Shown here: one piece after another, positions 42,270 to 54,165 of the stretch
Numbering within the stretch: position 1 is the first letter of the stretch
How the letters are laid out: each line of letters opens with the position of its first letter
Origin: Methylophilus rhizosphaerae
GTDB taxonomy: Bacteria; Pseudomonadota; Gammaproteobacteria; Burkholderiales; Methylophilaceae
Direction of reading: 5' to 3'
Length of the DNA stretch: 64,000 nt
NCBI RefSeq assembly: GCF_900100975.1
Contig: NZ_FNFX01000002.1
Span: 248,001 to 312,000 of the forward strand
Program-made: the position numbers and the translations under genes
The notes under the pieces: generated by a model
The model's database searches: none
Seen by the model: only the letters and a program-made list of their open reading frames with translations
What the model was told of the DNA's origin: nothing

Positions 42270-45200
42270 TTAATCTGTGACGAGTTTTTGCTGAGCCATC
42301 AGATTAGCGATGATCTGAGCATCTGTGGTTTGACCACTGGTCAAATCAACGCCTGTCAACACAATCTGCTGGGTAGTATGACCGCTGTTGAAAGCACCAC
42401 CCACATTATGTGCATCCCCAGCATAGCCACCATTAGAGCTGATGTTGATAACGGTGCTAGTGACGCCACCGCTCACAGATTTCTCAAAGTGAATATAGTT
42501 AGTGAGATTGCTACTGTTTTCACCTTGCAACAAATCACGCACATCCAAAACATCACCACCATTGCTGATAGTCCCGGTGTTAAAGTCAGTGATCGTATCT
42601 CTAGCAGGTGTGCCTGCTATACCATCATCACCTCTATCCCACTTGAAGACATCCACGCCCGCACCACCTGTTAAGGTATCGTCACCTTTACCACCGATCA
42701 GGATGTCATTACCGTTACCGCCATTCAACGTATCGTTGCCAGCACCACCACGCAGGATATCGTTACCATCTCCACCATTCAGCGTATCGTTACCTGCATA
42801 GCCGTAGATAATATCGTCACCAGTTGTGCCAGTCTTAGTATCATTACCATCAGTACCACTAATAATGGTTGTGTTGTTATTGCTGCTCAACAAATCGATA
42901 TTAACCAGGTTGGTTGAACTGGCGCTGTCATGCAGATTGGTACTATCGGTCGCTGTAATCGTGAAATGATCCAGCACGCCAACGCCGACTGCCGCATTGG
43001 TTTTAACCGTAGACAGGAACTCGTTCAGTTTCAGGTTATCCAATGTGCCACCATCAAGAGCCGTAATCACCATCTGGCCATGAGCGCCCAAGCCTAAGAA
43101 ACTACCTTGATCATAAGTTACCTTTAAGCCCAACTCACTAGCTACAGCTGATGAGTAGTTGAGGAAGTTTGCACCTAACGCAACACCCACCAACGCAGCG
43201 TAATCAATGGTAACCGTTTGGATGTTGTTGTTTACATCACTTGCCGTAAATGCCTGACGGCTGGCAAAGTTCAGCAGATCAACATTCAACAAGCCAGGAA
43301 TAGTCACCAAACCGGATGCGTTCAAGGCATTACCCACATCAGGTGCTACAGCCGGAAGTGCAGTAGATTTAGCCATGGTCACCGTCAATGTTGCAGAGCC
43401 GACGTCACCATCACGATCACTCAATGTGTAACCAAATTGGGCTGAGCCAGTCACATTGGTGTCTTTGGGCGTGAAGGTAAACGCACCATCATCCATATCC
43501 ACAATCAAGACACCTTTGTCGGTTGTCACAGACAGTTTATGGCTGCTTGAGTCATACGAATATGTACTACCACTCTGGCTTGGCGTAATGCTACCGTTGG
43601 AGGCATTAAACGTATAAGTTACGCTGCCAACAGTAATCGACTTCACGTATCCACCATCTGCACCAAAACCGCCTCCCTCAACCAGGCTGCCATTCACCGG
43701 GCTGCTGATTGTTTGGCTTAACGCGTTATCCAGCTGACTATATGAAGTCACCACAATACCATTAGTATTGGTACTTGTTTGACCGTTATAAGCAATCGGA
43801 TTCAAATTGGTAGTCGATGTACTTGACCCCATCCCGATGGCATAAGAGTTGATGTCATGTTGATTCAGGAAATCAGTCCATATTTTCTCTTCAGCAGTAT
43901 CGATACCTCTATCACTTTGTGATGAAGTTTCGCTTCCACTCAAGGTGCCCGACCCGCCCAAACCAAGGTTAGGCTCGCCATCCGTGAACAGATAAGACAC
44001 ATTTTGTGCATTATCTAGTTTACCGGTACTGTCAAAAGCGCTCATCGCCTTATTTAGCGCCGCATCATAGTTGGTGCTACCTTTGGTAGAGATGCCATTC
44101 AACAAAGCCTCAGCTTCTGCGACAGTTACCCAACCACTGCCCAACTGCTTGGTATTAGCAGCATCAGAGAACACAACCAAGGCAACTTTAACATCACCCA
44201 TATCATCATATTTAGCAAGCAGATTTTTAATTGACTGAATCGCACTTGCCAGACGGGTCGCGCCATTTACACCATCTCTGGTATCCATACTGGTAGAAAT
44301 ATCCAGTGTGATCAACAGATTGGTATTGGTCGAATTGGTTGCGACAATAGTCTGATCTTTTGCTACTGGCGAATCATCTTCGATGCTCACTGGCAAGGTA
44401 GTGGTTTGCGTAATGCCATTGACAGTCACGCTGACACCCACATTAGCCGCCACGGTATCTTCGGTATTACCGTTAGGATGATCCAAAGGAGCAATCAGGT
44501 TAATGTTGTATTTACCTTGATCATTGATTGTCACTGTCAGGACAGTGCTACCGCCAGCAGAGCCAGTTAACGTATGACCATCGCTAGACAAACTCCAGGT
44601 CACAGGCTTGCCACCGGAAGTCAGGCTATCGCTTGGTGCCTGCAGGCTCCATTTCGCACCATCATTGCTACCATTCAAGGTAAAGCCACCGGTTGCCTGG
44701 GCTGAATCCGTAGTATCTGTGCTACCGGCATTATCTTTAATGCCATTTGCCAAACCTTCTTCAGAAACAGCCATTTTGCTGCCTGCATCCAGAGTGATAC
44801 CGCGGTCGTTGTCCAGAATAGTGCCAGTCCCTGTCACACCATCTACTGTCAGGGTCAAGGTCTCTGGATTTTCGATCAGAACATCATCAATGGTTGGTAC
44901 GGTGACCACGAAGTCTTTTACACCCGCTGGCACAGTGATCGTGCCATTCGCAGCGTTGTAAGTCACGCCATTACTGAAGTTGGCACTGGTCAGTGCGGCA
45001 TAATCCAAACCGGAGGTTGCAGTACCACCGATAGTAAACGTATGAGTCATTGCATGATCAGCGGCTTTGCCCAGGCCTACTTCAAAGGTCAGCGTATTGC
45101 CTTCAACTACACTGTCATCAGTAGTCGAAGGAGTACCGTTCACAGTGATCGTAGTCGTGGTGCTGTCGTTGTCCAGGATAGTACCAGTCCCTGTCACACC

Positions 45201-48200
45201 ATCTACGGTCAAGGTCAAGGTCTCTGGATTTTCGATCAGAACATCATCAATGGTTGGTACGGTGACCACGAAGTCTTTTACACCCGCTGGCACAGTGATC
45301 GTGCCATTCACAGCATTGTAAGTCACGCCATTGCTGAAGTTGGCACTGGTCAGTGCGGCATAGTCGAGGCCGGAAGTCGCAGTACCACCGATTGTGAAGG
45401 TATGAGTCATCGCATGGTCAGCGGCTTTGCCCAGGCCCACTTCAAAAGTCAGTGTCTTACCTTCAACAACGCTGTCATCTGTCGTCGTAGGCGTACCGTT
45501 GACGGTGATCGTAGTCGTTGTGCTGTCATTGTCATCAACGTACCCTGTTCCAGTCACACCATCTACTGTCAGAGTTAATGTCTCTGTATTCTCAATCAGA
45601 ACGTCATCAATCGTTGGCACCGTGACCACGAAATCTTTCACGCCAGCTGGCACAGTGATTGTGTTGTTAGCTGAGTTGTAAGTCACACCATTGCTAAAGG
45701 TTACTTTTGATGGATCGTAATCCAAACCAGGCGTCACGCTGCCACCCAGTGAGAAGGTGTGCGTCATCGCATGATCAGCGGCTTTACCCAGACTCACTTC
45801 AAAGGTCAGCGTATTACCTTCAACAACATGATCATCTGTAGTCGTAGGTGTACCGTTGACGGTGATCGTAGTCGTGGTGCTGTCGTTGTCCAGAATAGTA
45901 CCTGTCCCTGTTACACCATCGACTGTCAGGGTTAATGTCTCTGGGTTCTCAATCAGAACATCATCAATCGTTGGCACTGTCACCACGAAGTCTTTTACGC
46001 CAGCTGGCACGGTGATTGTGTTGTTAGCTGAGTTGTAAGTCACACCATTGCTGAAGTTTGCACTGGTCAATGCGGCATAATCCAGGCCTGAAGTCGCACT
46101 ACCACCAATAGTGAAAGTATGCGTCATCACATGATCGGCTGCCTTGCCCAGGCTCACTTCAAAGGTCAATGTGTTACCTTCAACAACACTGTCATCAGTG
46201 GTCGAAGGCGTACCGTTGACGGTAATTGTGGTCGTGGTGCTGTCGTTGTCCAGCACAGTACCAGTTCCTGTCACACCGTCTACTGTCAGGGTCAAGGTCT
46301 CTGGATTCTCGATCAGAACGTCATCGATTGTTGGCACTGTCACCACGAAGTCTTTTACGCCAGCAGGAACAGTGATTTTTCCAGTAGCTGAATCATAGGT
46401 AACGCCATTGCTGAAGGTAACTTTGGATGGATCGTAATCCAAGCCAGGTGTCACGCTGCCACCTAGTGAGAAAGTGTGAGTCATGTCATGGTCAGCAACT
46501 TTGCCCAGGCTCACTTCAAAGGTCAGGGTGTTACCTTCAACCACACTGTCGTCTGTAGTCGTAGGCGTCCCATTAACGGTGATTGTGGTCGTTGTGCTGT
46601 CGTTGTCCAGAATAGTACCTGTGCCAGTGACACTGTGAGTACCATCCGGATTGCTGATCGTCAGTGGCACGGTCTCACTTGACTCAATAATTTGGTCATC
46701 CACTGTCGGTACTGTCACTGTAAAGCTGGTCACGCCAGCTGGTACGGTGATCGTGCCGTTTGCAGCATTGTAAGTCACACCATTATTGAAGGTCGGTGGC
46801 ACTGTGTAGTCAGAACCAGCCGTGGCCGTACCGCCACCCAATGTGAAGTTGTAAGTTGTTGGTACGTTGGTTTCGGCACTCAGTGTCACTGTGTACACCA
46901 GAGATACACCTTCAACCACGGCATCATCACCCGCACCAGGATGGCCTGGTTCTACGGTGATCACGTTTGGTTTGTCATTATCAATGATGATACCTGTACC
47001 GGTCACAACATGGCTGCCATCCGGGTTGCTCAGGGTCAGTGGTACTGTCTCGTTCAAGGCTTCAACCACAGTGTCATCGACTGTCGGTACTGTCACGGTG
47101 AAGCTGGTCACGCCAGCTGGTACAGTGATCGTACCGTTCGCAGCATTGTAAGTCACACCGTTGCTAAAGGTAGGGGGTACGGTGTAGTCATCACCCTGTG
47201 TCGCTGTACCACCACCCAATGTGAAGTTATAAGTCGTTGCTGTATTGGTTTGTGCACTCAGGGTCACTGTGTACACCAGGTTGTTACCTTCAACCACGGC
47301 ATCATCACCTACACCAGGCTGGCCTGGCTCTACAGTGATCACGTTCGGCTTGTCGTTGTCCTGGATAATACCTGTACCAACTGCACCACCAATTTCCAAT
47401 GGCAATGTTTCATACAGAGATTCAACAATCGTGTCGTCCACTGTTGGAACAGTCACGGTGAAACCGCTCACGCCAGCTGGTACGGTGATTGTGTGGTTTG
47501 CTGCGTTGTAAGTCACACCGTTGCTGAAAGTAATTTTTGTTGAATCATAGTCAGCTGAAGAAGCAGTACCACCACCCAGATTAAAGCTGTAGGTAGCTGG
47601 CGCGCCAGTGGCTGAACTTAAAGTCACGTTGTAAACCAGATCATTGCCTTCAACCACGATGTCATGACCGACACCAGGCGCTACAGTGGTAATGGTTGGC
47701 TGACCGCTACCATTAAATTGCAGGCTGGAGGAAGAGGTATCACCATCATTATCAATCAAGGTGAAGCCCAGGCTGGTGCTTTCACCAGTCACCAATGGAC
47801 GGCTACCATTGTAGAGGTATTCCCCGTTTTGCATATTGACGGTAATGGTTTCGCCTTTGGCGGTGGTCACTGTCAATTCGTGGCTATTTGCATCGTAACC
47901 ATAACCAGTCACTGCTGGAGAAGTGCCACTGGTAGTGACCGCATTGGTTGTTGCGTTGTAAGTGTAAGTCACGCCACCCACAATAATGTTCTGTACATGA
48001 CCGCCATCTGCACCAAAGGCACCGAAGCTACCAGAAGCAGTGGCAACTGCCGGGTCAATGACCAAATTGCCGCTGTGCACCAGGTCGCTCACAATTTGTG
48101 TGCTGTCTGTTGTACCGTAAGTGGTTTGCAGGTTTACACCTTCCAGCACGATGGTCTGGTCTTCAGCACCAGCACTATAGCCACCGGTAAAGCCGCCTGT

Positions 48201-51200
48201 GCTGCTGATATGCAAGACAGTGTTGCCATTCTCGACAGTCACACGTACATAGCTGGACAGATTAGCCAGGTTCTCACCCTGCAGCAGGGACCGCAGGTCA
48301 ATCACGTCTGTACCCAGGGTAAAGTCTTTTACGGTATCTACAGCTGGAGTACCCGCTGTGCCCTGGTCGCCCTTCTCCCAACGGAACACATCGTTGCCAG
48401 CGCCACCAGTCAAGGTATCGTTACCAGTCCCACCGATCAAGATGTCATTACCAGCACCGCCATTGAGGGTGTCATTTCCGGCACCACCGCGCAACAAGTC
48501 ATTGCCGTCGCCGCCATTGAGTGTGTCGTTACCGCCATGGCCATACAGCTGGTCATCGCCAGTAGTGCCTGTCAGTGTATTGTTGCCACCATCGCCTTCT
48601 TTGAGATTTGGATTGGTCGTAGCATTGCTCAACACATTTGCGTCTGCCAGCGTACCCAGTGTTTTGCTGTCTGAAGCACCCTGGGTATCGGTAGCCGTAA
48701 TGGTTACCGCATTTAATACGTCAACACTGATTGCACCACCATCCAGGCGGACGGTTGCCAATAACTCGTTGATAGCCAGGTTATCGATCGGGCCACCATC
48801 CAATGATGTAATGACTAAGTGAGAGGATGGTACGATCAATCCCAGAAAACCGGGGTCGTAAGTGATGTCCACCTTGAGGCCCAACTCGGCAGCTAATGCC
48901 TGGGAAACGCTGAATTCACGTGGGCCCAGCAAGCCCCCCAGGGAAATCAACCCCGTGTAGCTCAATTCAACCTTGCTGATGTTGTTGTTGGCGTCTGTTG
49001 CACCAAAGGCAGAATGCGTGCTCAGGTCAATCAGGTTCAAGGCAGAAGCACCCACCAGGCCTAACAAATTATGGCTGTTGGTTAATGAAACATCTGGGGC
49101 GACATTGTTGGTATCTACGTTGTTTACTGCCACTGGGCCACCCTGAGCCACTGGTGCATCATCTTCGACGCTCACTGGCAAAGTGGTTGTTTGTGTAACG
49201 CCATTCACGGTCACACTGACACCAACATTGGCTGCTACAGTATCTTCTTTACTGGCATCAGGGTGGTCCAGCGGTGCTTTCAAATCAATGCTGTACTTGC
49301 CTTGATCGTTGATCGTGACAGTCAGCACGGTGTTACCGCCGGCAGAGCCTGTCAATGTATGACCGTCAGGAGATACACTCCAGGTCACGGGCTGGCCACC
49401 AGAAGTCAGGGCAGCACTCGGGGCCTGCAAGCTCCAGACAGCGCCATCGTTGCTACCGTTCAAGGTAAAGCCGCCCGTTGCCTGGGCTGAGTCAGTGGTA
49501 TCTGGGCTACCGGTATTGTCTTTAATACCGTTTGCCAAGCCTTCTTCAGAGACAGCTGTTTTGCTGCCTGCATCTAGGGTAATGCCGCGATCATTATCCT
49601 CAATGATGCCGGTACCAGTCACACTATGAGTGTTGTCAGTATTACTGATCGTCAACGGCACAGTCTCATCAGGCTCAATAATGTTGTCATCCTTGGTTGG
49701 TACTGTCACGGTGAAGCTGGTGACATTCGCTGGCACAGTGATCGTGCCTGTGGCTGCATCGTAAGTCACACCATTGGTAAAGGTTGGTGGCACTGTGTAA
49801 TCCAGACCTTCTGTCGCGGTACCGCCACCCAGAGTGAAGTTGTAGGTAGTAGCCGTATTGGTTTGTGCACTCAGTGTCACGGTGTAAACCAGGTTATTAC
49901 CTTCAACTACAGCATCATCGCCAACACCAGGTTGACCTGGTTCTACTGTGACTACAGTAGGCTTGTCATTATCCAGGATATGACCTGTGCCTGTATCAGA
50001 AACAACATTACCGTTGCCATCCACGCTACCAATAGTCAAGGACACAGTTTCGTCATAGTGGGCATCAACGATAGTATCGTCAGTGGTCGGGACATTCACT
50101 GTAAAGCTGGTAACACCTGCCGGCACGGTGATTGTGTGGTTTGCTGCGTTGTAAGTTACGCCATTGCTGAAGGTGACTTTTGCCGGATCATAGTCAAAGT
50201 CAGGGCCAGCACCAGGTGTCGCTGTATCGCCCGCTTTGCCAAGCTCAAAATTGTAAACAGTATCTGTATTGGTCGCAGCACTCAGGGTCACTGTGTAATG
50301 CAGGGTACCGCCTTCAACCACGGTGTCACCACCAACGCCTGGTGTGCCAGGGTCTACTGTGACTACAGTAGGTTTGTCGTTATCCAGAATATGGCCGGTG
50401 CCTGTCACACCACCAATTTCCAATGGCAGGGTCTCGTCGTAATGATCATCAACGACAGTGTCATCAATGGTTGGCACAGTCACGGTAAAGCTGGTTACAC
50501 CAGGTGGGACAGTGATTGTTCCATTCGCAGGGTTATAAGTTACGCCATTGCTGAAAGTTGGTGTACCGTAATCATCACCAGCCGTTGCAGTACCGCCACC
50601 CAGATTGAATGAATAAGTGGTTGCTGCTTGAGGTGCTGCACTCAAGGTCACGGTATAAACCAGGGTATCACCCTCAACCACGGTGTCTCCACCTGGGCCA
50701 GGATGGCCTGGAACAACATTGGTGATGGTTGGCGAGTTAGGGAAATACATATAGTTTTGCCGAGCGGTTTCGATGGTAGGCTCACCAAATGCACTACCGC
50801 CATCATAGGGGGTTGCCGGGCCAACGCTCTCGGAGATACGATCTAGGTTCACAAAACTGGCATCACCGTCACTGCCTGCCTCACCTGCAGCAGGGCTATC
50901 AAGAACTTCAGTAATATCACGGCCTTCATTCAGGGCGACCAATACTGCATCAAATACAGCCTGGTTGACTGCATTCTCAGTCACATCGGACACATCGACC
51001 TGGGCCAGGTTATCTGTAATCTTCACAGTTTGCGCTTCGGCAAAATTCACAGTTTCGCCATTGGCAAGTTTCACATCGACGCTGGCGCCGCCTGCGGTGA
51101 TCACTTTATCACCGGCGTGCAATGCTTCGCCCACTTGCAGCATATGGCGGTTGCCATTGGCATCCACCACAATTGCCATCCCTTGAACTTTAGTCACGGT

Positions 51201-51218
51201 ACCGATCACTGTAGCCAT
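42270..51218 (-). CDS. Giant LapA-like RTX adhesin with Calx-beta repeats
   Basis: 2982-residue surface adhesin for biofilm attachment, exported by type I secretion. Order: LapA-type retention module (1-105); LapG site PAAG at 109-112; three Calx-beta repeats (about 155-540); a T1SS-143-like domain (543-690); an RTX block (about 876-943) with a following secretion-like module; eight more Calx-beta repeats (about 1176-2140, each about 120 residues); a second T1SS-143-like domain (2140-2290); a von Willebrand A domain (about 2295-2480) with the MIDAS motif DISTS; a final RTX block (about 2789-2860); and the C-terminal secretion signal. The retention module plugs the TolC-like pore until LapG cuts it. 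The Ca2+-binding RTX nonapeptides fold after export. The start follows GGGGAT. It is monocistronic, with its own terminator, downstream of the secretion genes on the same strand. Confidence 0.95.
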   Translation of the reverse strand: MATVIGTVTKVQGMAIVVDANGNRHMLQVGEALHAGDKVITAGGASVDVKLANGETVNFAEAQTVKITDNLAQVDVSDVTENAVNQAVFDAVLVALNEGRDITEVLDSPAAGEAGSDGDASFVNLDRISESVGPATPYDGGSAFGEPTIETARQNYMYFPNSPTITNVVPGHPGPGGDTVVEGDTLVYTVTLSAAPQAATTYSFNLGGGTATAGDDYGTPTFSNGVTYNPANGTITVPPGVTSFTVTVPTIDDTVVDDHYDETLPLEIGGVTGTGHILDNDKPTVVTVDPGTPGVGGDTVVEGGTLHYTVTLSAATNTDTVYNFELGKAGDTATPGAGPDFDYDPAKVTFSNGVTYNAANHTITVPAGVTSFTVNVPTTDDTIVDAHYDETVSLTIGSVDGNGNVVSDTGTGHILDNDKPTVVTVEPGQPGVGDDAVVEGNNLVYTVTLSAQTNTATTYNFTLGGGTATEGLDYTVPPTFTNGVTYDAATGTITVPANVTSFTVTVPTKDDNIIEPDETVPLTISNTDNTHSVTGTGIIEDNDRGITLDAGSKTAVSEEGLANGIKDNTGSPDTTDSAQATGGFTLNGSNDGAVWSLQAPSAALTSGGQPVTWSVSPDGHTLTGSAGGNTVLTVTINDQGKYSIDLKAPLDHPDASKEDTVAANVGVSVTVNGVTQTTTLPVSVEDDAPVAQGGPVAVNNVDTNNVAPDVSLTNSHNLLGLVGASALNLIDLSTHSAFGATDANNNISKVELSYTGLISLGGLLGPREFSVSQALAAELGLKVDITYDPGFLGLIVPSSHLVITSLDGGPIDNLAINELLATVRLDGGAISVDVLNAVTITATDTQGASDSKTLGTLADANVLSNATTNPNLKEGDGGNNTLTGTTGDDQLYGHGGNDTLNGGDGNDLLRGGAGNDTLNGGAGNDILIGGTGNDTLTGGAGNDVFRWEKGDQGTAGTPAVDTVKDFTLGTDVIDLRSLLQGENLANLSSYVRVTVENGNTVLHISSTGGFTGGYSAGAEDQTIVLEGVNLQTTYGTTDSTQIVSDLVHSGNLVIDPAVATASGSFGAFGADGGHVQNIIVGGVTYTYNATTNAVTTSGTSPAVTGYGYDANSHELTVTTAKGETITVNMQNGEYLYNGSRPLVTGESTSLGFTLIDNDGDTSSSSLQFNGSGQPTITTVAPGVGHDIVVEGNDLVYNVTLSSATGAPATYSFNLGGGTASSADYDSTKITFSNGVTYNAANHTITVPAGVSGFTVTVPTVDDTIVESLYETLPLEIGGAVGTGIIQDNDKPNVITVEPGQPGVGDDAVVEGNNLVYTVTLSAQTNTATTYNFTLGGGTATQGDDYTVPPTFSNGVTYNAANGTITVPAGVTSFTVTVPTVDDTVVEALNETVPLTLSNPDGSHVVTGTGIIIDNDKPNVITVEPGHPGAGDDAVVEGVSLVYTVTLSAETNVPTTYNFTLGGGTATAGSDYTVPPTFNNGVTYNAANGTITVPAGVTSFTVTVPTVDDQIIESSETVPLTISNPDGTHSVTGTGTILDNDSTTTTITVNGTPTTTDDSVVEGNTLTFEVSLGKVADHDMTHTFSLGGSVTPGLDYDPSKVTFSNGVTYDSATGKITVPAGVKDFVVTVPTIDDVLIENPETLTLTVDGVTGTGTVLDNDSTTTTITVNGTPSTTDDSVVEGNTLTFEVSLGKAADHVMTHTFTIGGSATSGLDYAALTSANFSNGVTYNSANNTITVPAGVKDFVVTVPTIDDVLIENPETLTLTVDGVTGTGTILDNDSTTTTITVNGTPTTTDDHVVEGNTLTFEVSLGKAADHAMTHTFSLGGSVTPGLDYDPSKVTFSNGVTYNSANNTITVPAGVKDFVVTVPTIDDVLIENTETLTLTVDGVTGTGYVDDNDSTTTTITVNGTPTTTDDSVVEGKTLTFEVGLGKAADHAMTHTFTIGGTATSGLDYAALTSANFSNGVTYNAVNGTITVPAGVKDFVVTVPTIDDVLIENPETLTLTVDGVTGTGTILDNDSTTTTITVNGTPSTTDDSVVEGNTLTFEVGLGKAADHAMTHTFTIGGTATSGLDYAALTSANFSNGVTYNAANGTITVPAGVKDFVVTVPTIDDVLIENPETLTLTVDGVTGTGTILDNDRGITLDAGSKMAVSEEGLANGIKDNAGSTDTTDSAQATGGFTLNGSNDGAKWSLQAPSDSLTSGGKPVTWSLSSDGHTLTGSAGGSTVLTVTINDQGKYNINLIAPLDHPNGNTEDTVAANVGVSVTVNGITQTTTLPVSIEDDSPVAKDQTIVATNSTNTNLLITLDISTSMDTRDGVNGATRLASAIQSIKNLLAKYDDMGDVKVALVVFSDAANTKQLGSGWVTVAEAEALLNGISTKGSTNYDAALNKAMSAFDSTGKLDNAQNVSYLFTDGEPNLGLGGSGTLSGSETSSQSDRGIDTAEEKIWTDFLNQHDINSYAIGMGSSTSTTNLNPIAYNGQTSTNTNGIVVTSYSQLDNALSQTISSPVNGSLVEGGGFGADGGYVKSITVGSVTYTFNASNGSITPSQSGSTYSYDSSSHKLSVTTDKGVLIVDMDDGAFTFTPKDTNVTGSAQFGYTLSDRDGDVGSATLTVTMAKSTALPAVAPDVGNALNASGLVTIPGLLNVDLLNFASRQAFTASDVNNNIQTVTIDYAALVGVALGANFLNYSSAVASELGLKVTYDQGSFLGLGAHGQMVITALDGGTLDNLKLNEFLSTVKTNAAVGVGVLDHFTITATDSTNLHDSASSTNLVNIDLLSSNNNTTIISGTDGNDTKTGTTGDDIIYGYAGNDTLNGGDGNDILRGGAGNDTLNGGNGNDILIGGKGDDTLTGGAGVDVFKWDRGDDGIAGTPARDTITDFNTGTISNGGDVLDVRDLLQGENSSNLTNYIHFEKSVSGGVTSTVINISSNGGYAGDAHNVGGAFNSGHTTQQIVLTGVDLTSGQTTDAQIIANLMAQQKLVTD
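44830..46650 (-). repeat. Near-identical Calx-beta DNA repeats
   Basis: Five adjacent repeats, about 357 or 360 bases each, encode [10 protein letters not shown](S/T)TTDD(S/H)VVEG and the following beta sandwich. The same block recurs near 45130, 45490, 45850, 46210 and 46570 with only a few base changes. Such high DNA identity favours copy-number change by recombination. Less similar repeats extend to about 47690 and occupy 49600-50720. Confidence 0.85.
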
Positions 51219-51302
51219 TTTTATATCCCCACTTAAAGGTTGAGTTTTGATTGAGAGAATCTTGATAGTGTCGTATTAAACGCGAATGCAAACTTAAAAT
51301 CT

Positions 51303-51320
51303 ATTGTACCGAAGTACAAT
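51303..51320. promoter_or_regulatory. 18-base palindrome upstream of the adhesin
   Basis: ATTGTAC-CGAA-GTACAAT: perfect 7-base arms and a 4-base centre, about 85-102 bases before the adhesin start. Size and place fit an operator for a dimeric regulator; the regulator is not known. Confidence 0.45.
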
Positions 51321-51398
51321 ATCTGTGCTGCGGGCTGAACGGCAGTAGGCAGTAGATGAAACCCCGTAATGACAGGGGAAGCCACTAAGAAGCACAAC

Positions 51399-51427
51399 AA
51401 AAAAGCGAAGCTGTTTCCAGCTCCGCT
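51399..51427 (-). terminator. Rho-independent terminator after the TolC-OmpA gene
   Basis: On the minus strand AGCGGAGCTG-GAAA-CAGCTTCGCT (10-bp stem, one mismatch) is followed by a run of T. A second perfect hairpin, GCCCTGC with GCAGGGC at 51439-51458, lies between it and the stop. Confidence 0.8.
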
Positions 51428-51470
51428 CTGATTTGACAGCCCTGCAATAAAGCAGGGCAAGCAATTTTAA

Positions 51471-53279
51471 TTATTCAGCTGTTTGCTGATAGCGGATCAC
51501 CTCAACGCGACGGTTGGCGTCGTTACCATTGATAGGATCGTTTTCAGCAATTGGCTGGGAGAAGCCGTAGCCTTTAACCACAAACCGGTTGGCATCCAGG
51601 CCTTTTTTGGTCAGGTAATCTGCCACTGCTTTAGCGCGCTTCTCGGAGAGCACCTGATTGTACTTCTCTTTTGAGGTTTTACGTTTATCGGTATGGCCAG
51701 CGATTTCAATTCTATCGTTGCCCCACTCTTTAACCACGTCATACACGATATCCAGGTCAGCATAAGACTCTGGCAGGATAATCGCACTGTCTGCCTGGAA
51801 CAGGATACGTGGCGTAAATTTCATGGTCGCTTTTTCTGGCGCTTTTGGCTTGAAGGCTTCGCCTTCCCATGGCTTGGCATTTGCCAGCAAAGCTGCCTTG
51901 TCCGGTACCAGCTGGTCAGGCACAACGGCTTTACAAATAGTCTCGCGATCCATGTATTCTTCACGTGGATATTCACCCACATCAGTACGTGTGACGCCCA
52001 GTTTGCGCAACAGCAACCCTTGACCGGCGTAGACTCTGGCGTAAGCAGTACTCAGGTCCATTTCCGCACTGGTATAATTGCGGCGGGACTGGAAATATTC
52101 GTTCTCGGTATCCAACAAGTCCAGCAAGGTACGCTGACCGATATCATATTGCTTGCGATAAGCCAGGCGTGCATTCTCAATGGAGTCCTGGTGCTGTTTG
52201 CGGTAAGCAACCTGCTCGCTCAACTGCCTGATATCGTTGTAGGCAATGGCCACTAACTGACGTGTATCAATACACGCTTTATCCCGCAGGTCATGTGAAC
52301 GGTTCAGGTCTTGGGCCGCAGAATCCAGGTTGGATTTGTCGGTAAAGCCATTGAACAGGTTCCAGCTGGCTGTCACTTCCAGTGTATCTGCAGCCAGGGT
52401 GCTGTTTCTGGAAGCATCATTCACATCAATGATTTTGCGCCCGGTCAGATCCAGGCGAGGCATGAATGGCGCTTTTCTGCCAGAAACGGAGTTTTCGGTA
52501 GCAATGATATTTTCAATCGCTGCCAGGATGTTAGGGTTTTGCTTGTAAGCATCATCCAGCACTTTATCCGCACTGCCAGCCAGGCCGTCGCCAGTCATCT
52601 GCACTTCCACCACATTGTCAGGTGGCAACTCACCTACCAGGCGCTGGAAGCGGGCAGTCACGTCAAACAGATTGCTGGTTTCGGTCAGCAGGTTGGCTTC
52701 TGCCAGGGCCAGACGACCTGTCGCCTGCTCAAGGTCAACTTTCTTGCCTACACCGGCCTCGACACGGGATTTGATTTTTTCATGGATTTGCTTGTGCACG
52801 ACAAAGTTGTCTTGCGCATAAGTCACCAGGCGGCGATAGCGCAACAGGTCGAAATAGGCAGTTGCAGTATCCAGGGCGATGCCTTGCATTTGCCCTTGCA
52901 ATTCGTAGAAACGGGATTTAGCCACATGATCCAGGCGGGCTACTTCTGATGGCGTTGCCAGGCCATCAAAAATCATTTGTCGCAATGTTAAGGTAGACTG
53001 CTGATTGGGGGTTTGGGTGTTGTTGATGTTCGGGCTAAGACGCTCCTGGTTACGGAAGGTCTGGTCTACCGTGACATTCGGCAGATACCGGCCCTTGGCA
53101 GCAGACTCATCGAACTCCGCGCCTTTGAACGCATGAAAGCGTGCCTGAACCTCCGGGTTCTCAGACACGGCCTTCTCAACCATTTTCTCCAGTGTCTCAG
53201 GGCTGGCTGCCAGTGACACAGGCGAGTGAGAAAACATCCCCATTACTAACAGCGCCGAAGCGATTTTTTTTATTTTCAT
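51471..53279 (-). CDS. TolC-type outer-membrane secretion protein fused to OmpA domain
   Basis: 602-residue outer-membrane protein. Signal peptide (1-25, ending SLAA), then a TolC-family region (about 30-440) with repeats such as RLVTYAQDNFVVHKQIHEK and QYDIGQRTLLDLLDTENEYF, and an OmpA-type peptidoglycan-binding domain (about 485-600), with EIAGHTDKRKTSKEKYNQ and NDANRRVEV as its signature. TolC channels of this type normally stop after the barrel region. The OmpA domain would tether the pore to peptidoglycan. It should act as LapE, the outer-membrane exit and the pore in which the adhesin is held. The ATG at 53279 is the natural signal-peptide start; another frame extends to 53297. It lies between the regulator and the adhesin gene on the same strand. 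Confidence 0.93.
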   Translation of the reverse strand: MKIKKIASALLVMGMFSHSPVSLAASPETLEKMVEKAVSENPEVQARFHAFKGAEFDESAAKGRYLPNVTVDQTFRNQERLSPNINNTQTPNQQSTLTLRQMIFDGLATPSEVARLDHVAKSRFYELQGQMQGIALDTATAYFDLLRYRRLVTYAQDNFVVHKQIHEKIKSRVEAGVGKKVDLEQATGRLALAEANLLTETSNLFDVTARFQRLVGELPPDNVVEVQMTGDGLAGSADKVLDDAYKQNPNILAAIENIIATENSVSGRKAPFMPRLDLTGRKIIDVNDASRNSTLAADTLEVTASWNLFNGFTDKSNLDSAAQDLNRSHDLRDKACIDTRQLVAIAYNDIRQLSEQVAYRKQHQDSIENARLAYRKQYDIGQRTLLDLLDTENEYFQSRRNYTSAEMDLSTAYARVYAGQGLLLRKLGVTRTDVGEYPREEYMDRETICKAVVPDQLVPDKAALLANAKPWEGEAFKPKAPEKATMKFTPRILFQADSAIILPESYADLDIVYDVVKEWGNDRIEIAGHTDKRKTSKEKYNQVLSEKRAKAVADYLTKKGLDANRFVVKGYGFSQPIAENDPINGNDANRRVEVIRYQQTAE

Positions 53280-53488
53280 GTGCAGACTCTTATACAAGTT
53301 ATTAATGATTCATCCGGGAACCAGTATAACCACAGTATTGTCAAGGCACAACCTAGCCAGCCCTATTAAATGGGAATTAATCTCCATTTTTAGGGAAAAA
53401 TGTCAAAAAATGTTTTTTTACACCAAAAAACCTTACAAAAACGCTGTACTCACTGTTTTTTTCCAGAAAATTAAGAGTGTTTTTTACG

Positions 53489-54163
53489 TCAGGAGTTCAG
53501 GTGCGGTTTATTGAAAGACTGAAGCGTATCCTCTTGGCCGAAATGCCCCTGCGAGGATTGCCCTTGCAATACCAGTGCCAGGTGCAGGCGATCCCGCACT
53601 TTTAGCGTATCGAATACCGAGGTCAGGTGCGCCTTGACGGTACGTTCTGAAATGGACAGGCTACGAGCAATTTCCTTATTGCTGTCACCTTTGGCCGCTT
53701 CCAGCGCAACTTCACGTTCACGTTTGGTCAATCCTTCCAGGATGTCATCCTGGAGACTGGCCTGGTGTGTGCCACGTGTGGTCATGGTAATCAGGTGTTT
53801 GAGCAGGTCGCGCCCCAGCCAGACACCACCATGCGACACCACGCTATAAACCTCTTTCAGCACCTGGTGATGCGCATAGGCGTGCAGATAACCTACCACG
53901 CCCAGCTCCAGCGCCTGCATGGCTTCAGGCTGTTCGGGGTTATTAGACAGCACGATCACTTTGGCAGAAGGAATCAAGGACAACACGCGTTGCACCTGGC
54001 TACGCCATTGCTGACCACTTTCAAGTTGTGCATGCACCCACACTACGGTTGCCCCGGCCAGATCTGCAGATGCGACCTCTGTACTGGTGACCAGTTTGGG
54101 AAATGCTTTCAGCCAGGCTTCTACAGGTTGCTTTAATGACGTAATAAAAATATGTTTCATCAT
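53489..54163 (-). CDS. LuxR-family response regulator with pseudo-receiver
   Basis: 224-residue DNA-binding protein. Residues 1-125 have the alternating pattern of a receiver domain, but the phosphoacceptor Asp position reads VVWVHAQLE, with His where VVLLDLxLP is normal, so it is probably not phosphorylated. The C-terminal LuxR-type helix-turn-helix is intact (about 155-210, LTKREREVALEAAKGDSNKEIA ... SERTVKAHLTSVFDTLKVR). It begins 2 bases after the lapC stop, so it is cotranscribed with the secretion genes. It is a likely local regulator of the adhesin or the operon. An upstream TTG at 54169 is also open. Confidence 0.88.
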   Translation of the reverse strand: MMKHIFITSLKQPVEAWLKAFPKLVTSTEVASADLAGATVVWVHAQLESGQQWRSQVQRVLSLIPSAKVIVLSNNPEQPEAMQALELGVVGYLHAYAHHQVLKEVYSVVSHGGVWLGRDLLKHLITMTTRGTHQASLQDDILEGLTKREREVALEAAKGDSNKEIARSLSISERTVKAHLTSVFDTLKVRDRLHLALVLQGQSSQGHFGQEDTLQSFNKPHLNS

Positions 54164-54165
54164 GA

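Noticed and set aside
42640-42850. Short direct repeats that might suggest a CRISPR array
   Set aside because: They are the 27-base codon pattern of RTX nonapeptides; there are no unique spacers and they lie within a long ORF. The same holds for 48390-48590.
45042-45578. Plus-strand open frames of up to 336 residues across the adhesin
   Set aside because: They are repetitive antisense shadows of the Calx-beta and RTX coding repeats, without ribosome-binding sites or recognisable domains.
53280-53488. AT-rich gap between the regulator and the TolC-OmpA gene
   Set aside because: I looked for a small gene or RNA and found none; poly-T/poly-A runs fit an untranslated leader and promoter for the TolC-OmpA gene, but no clear boxes stand out.
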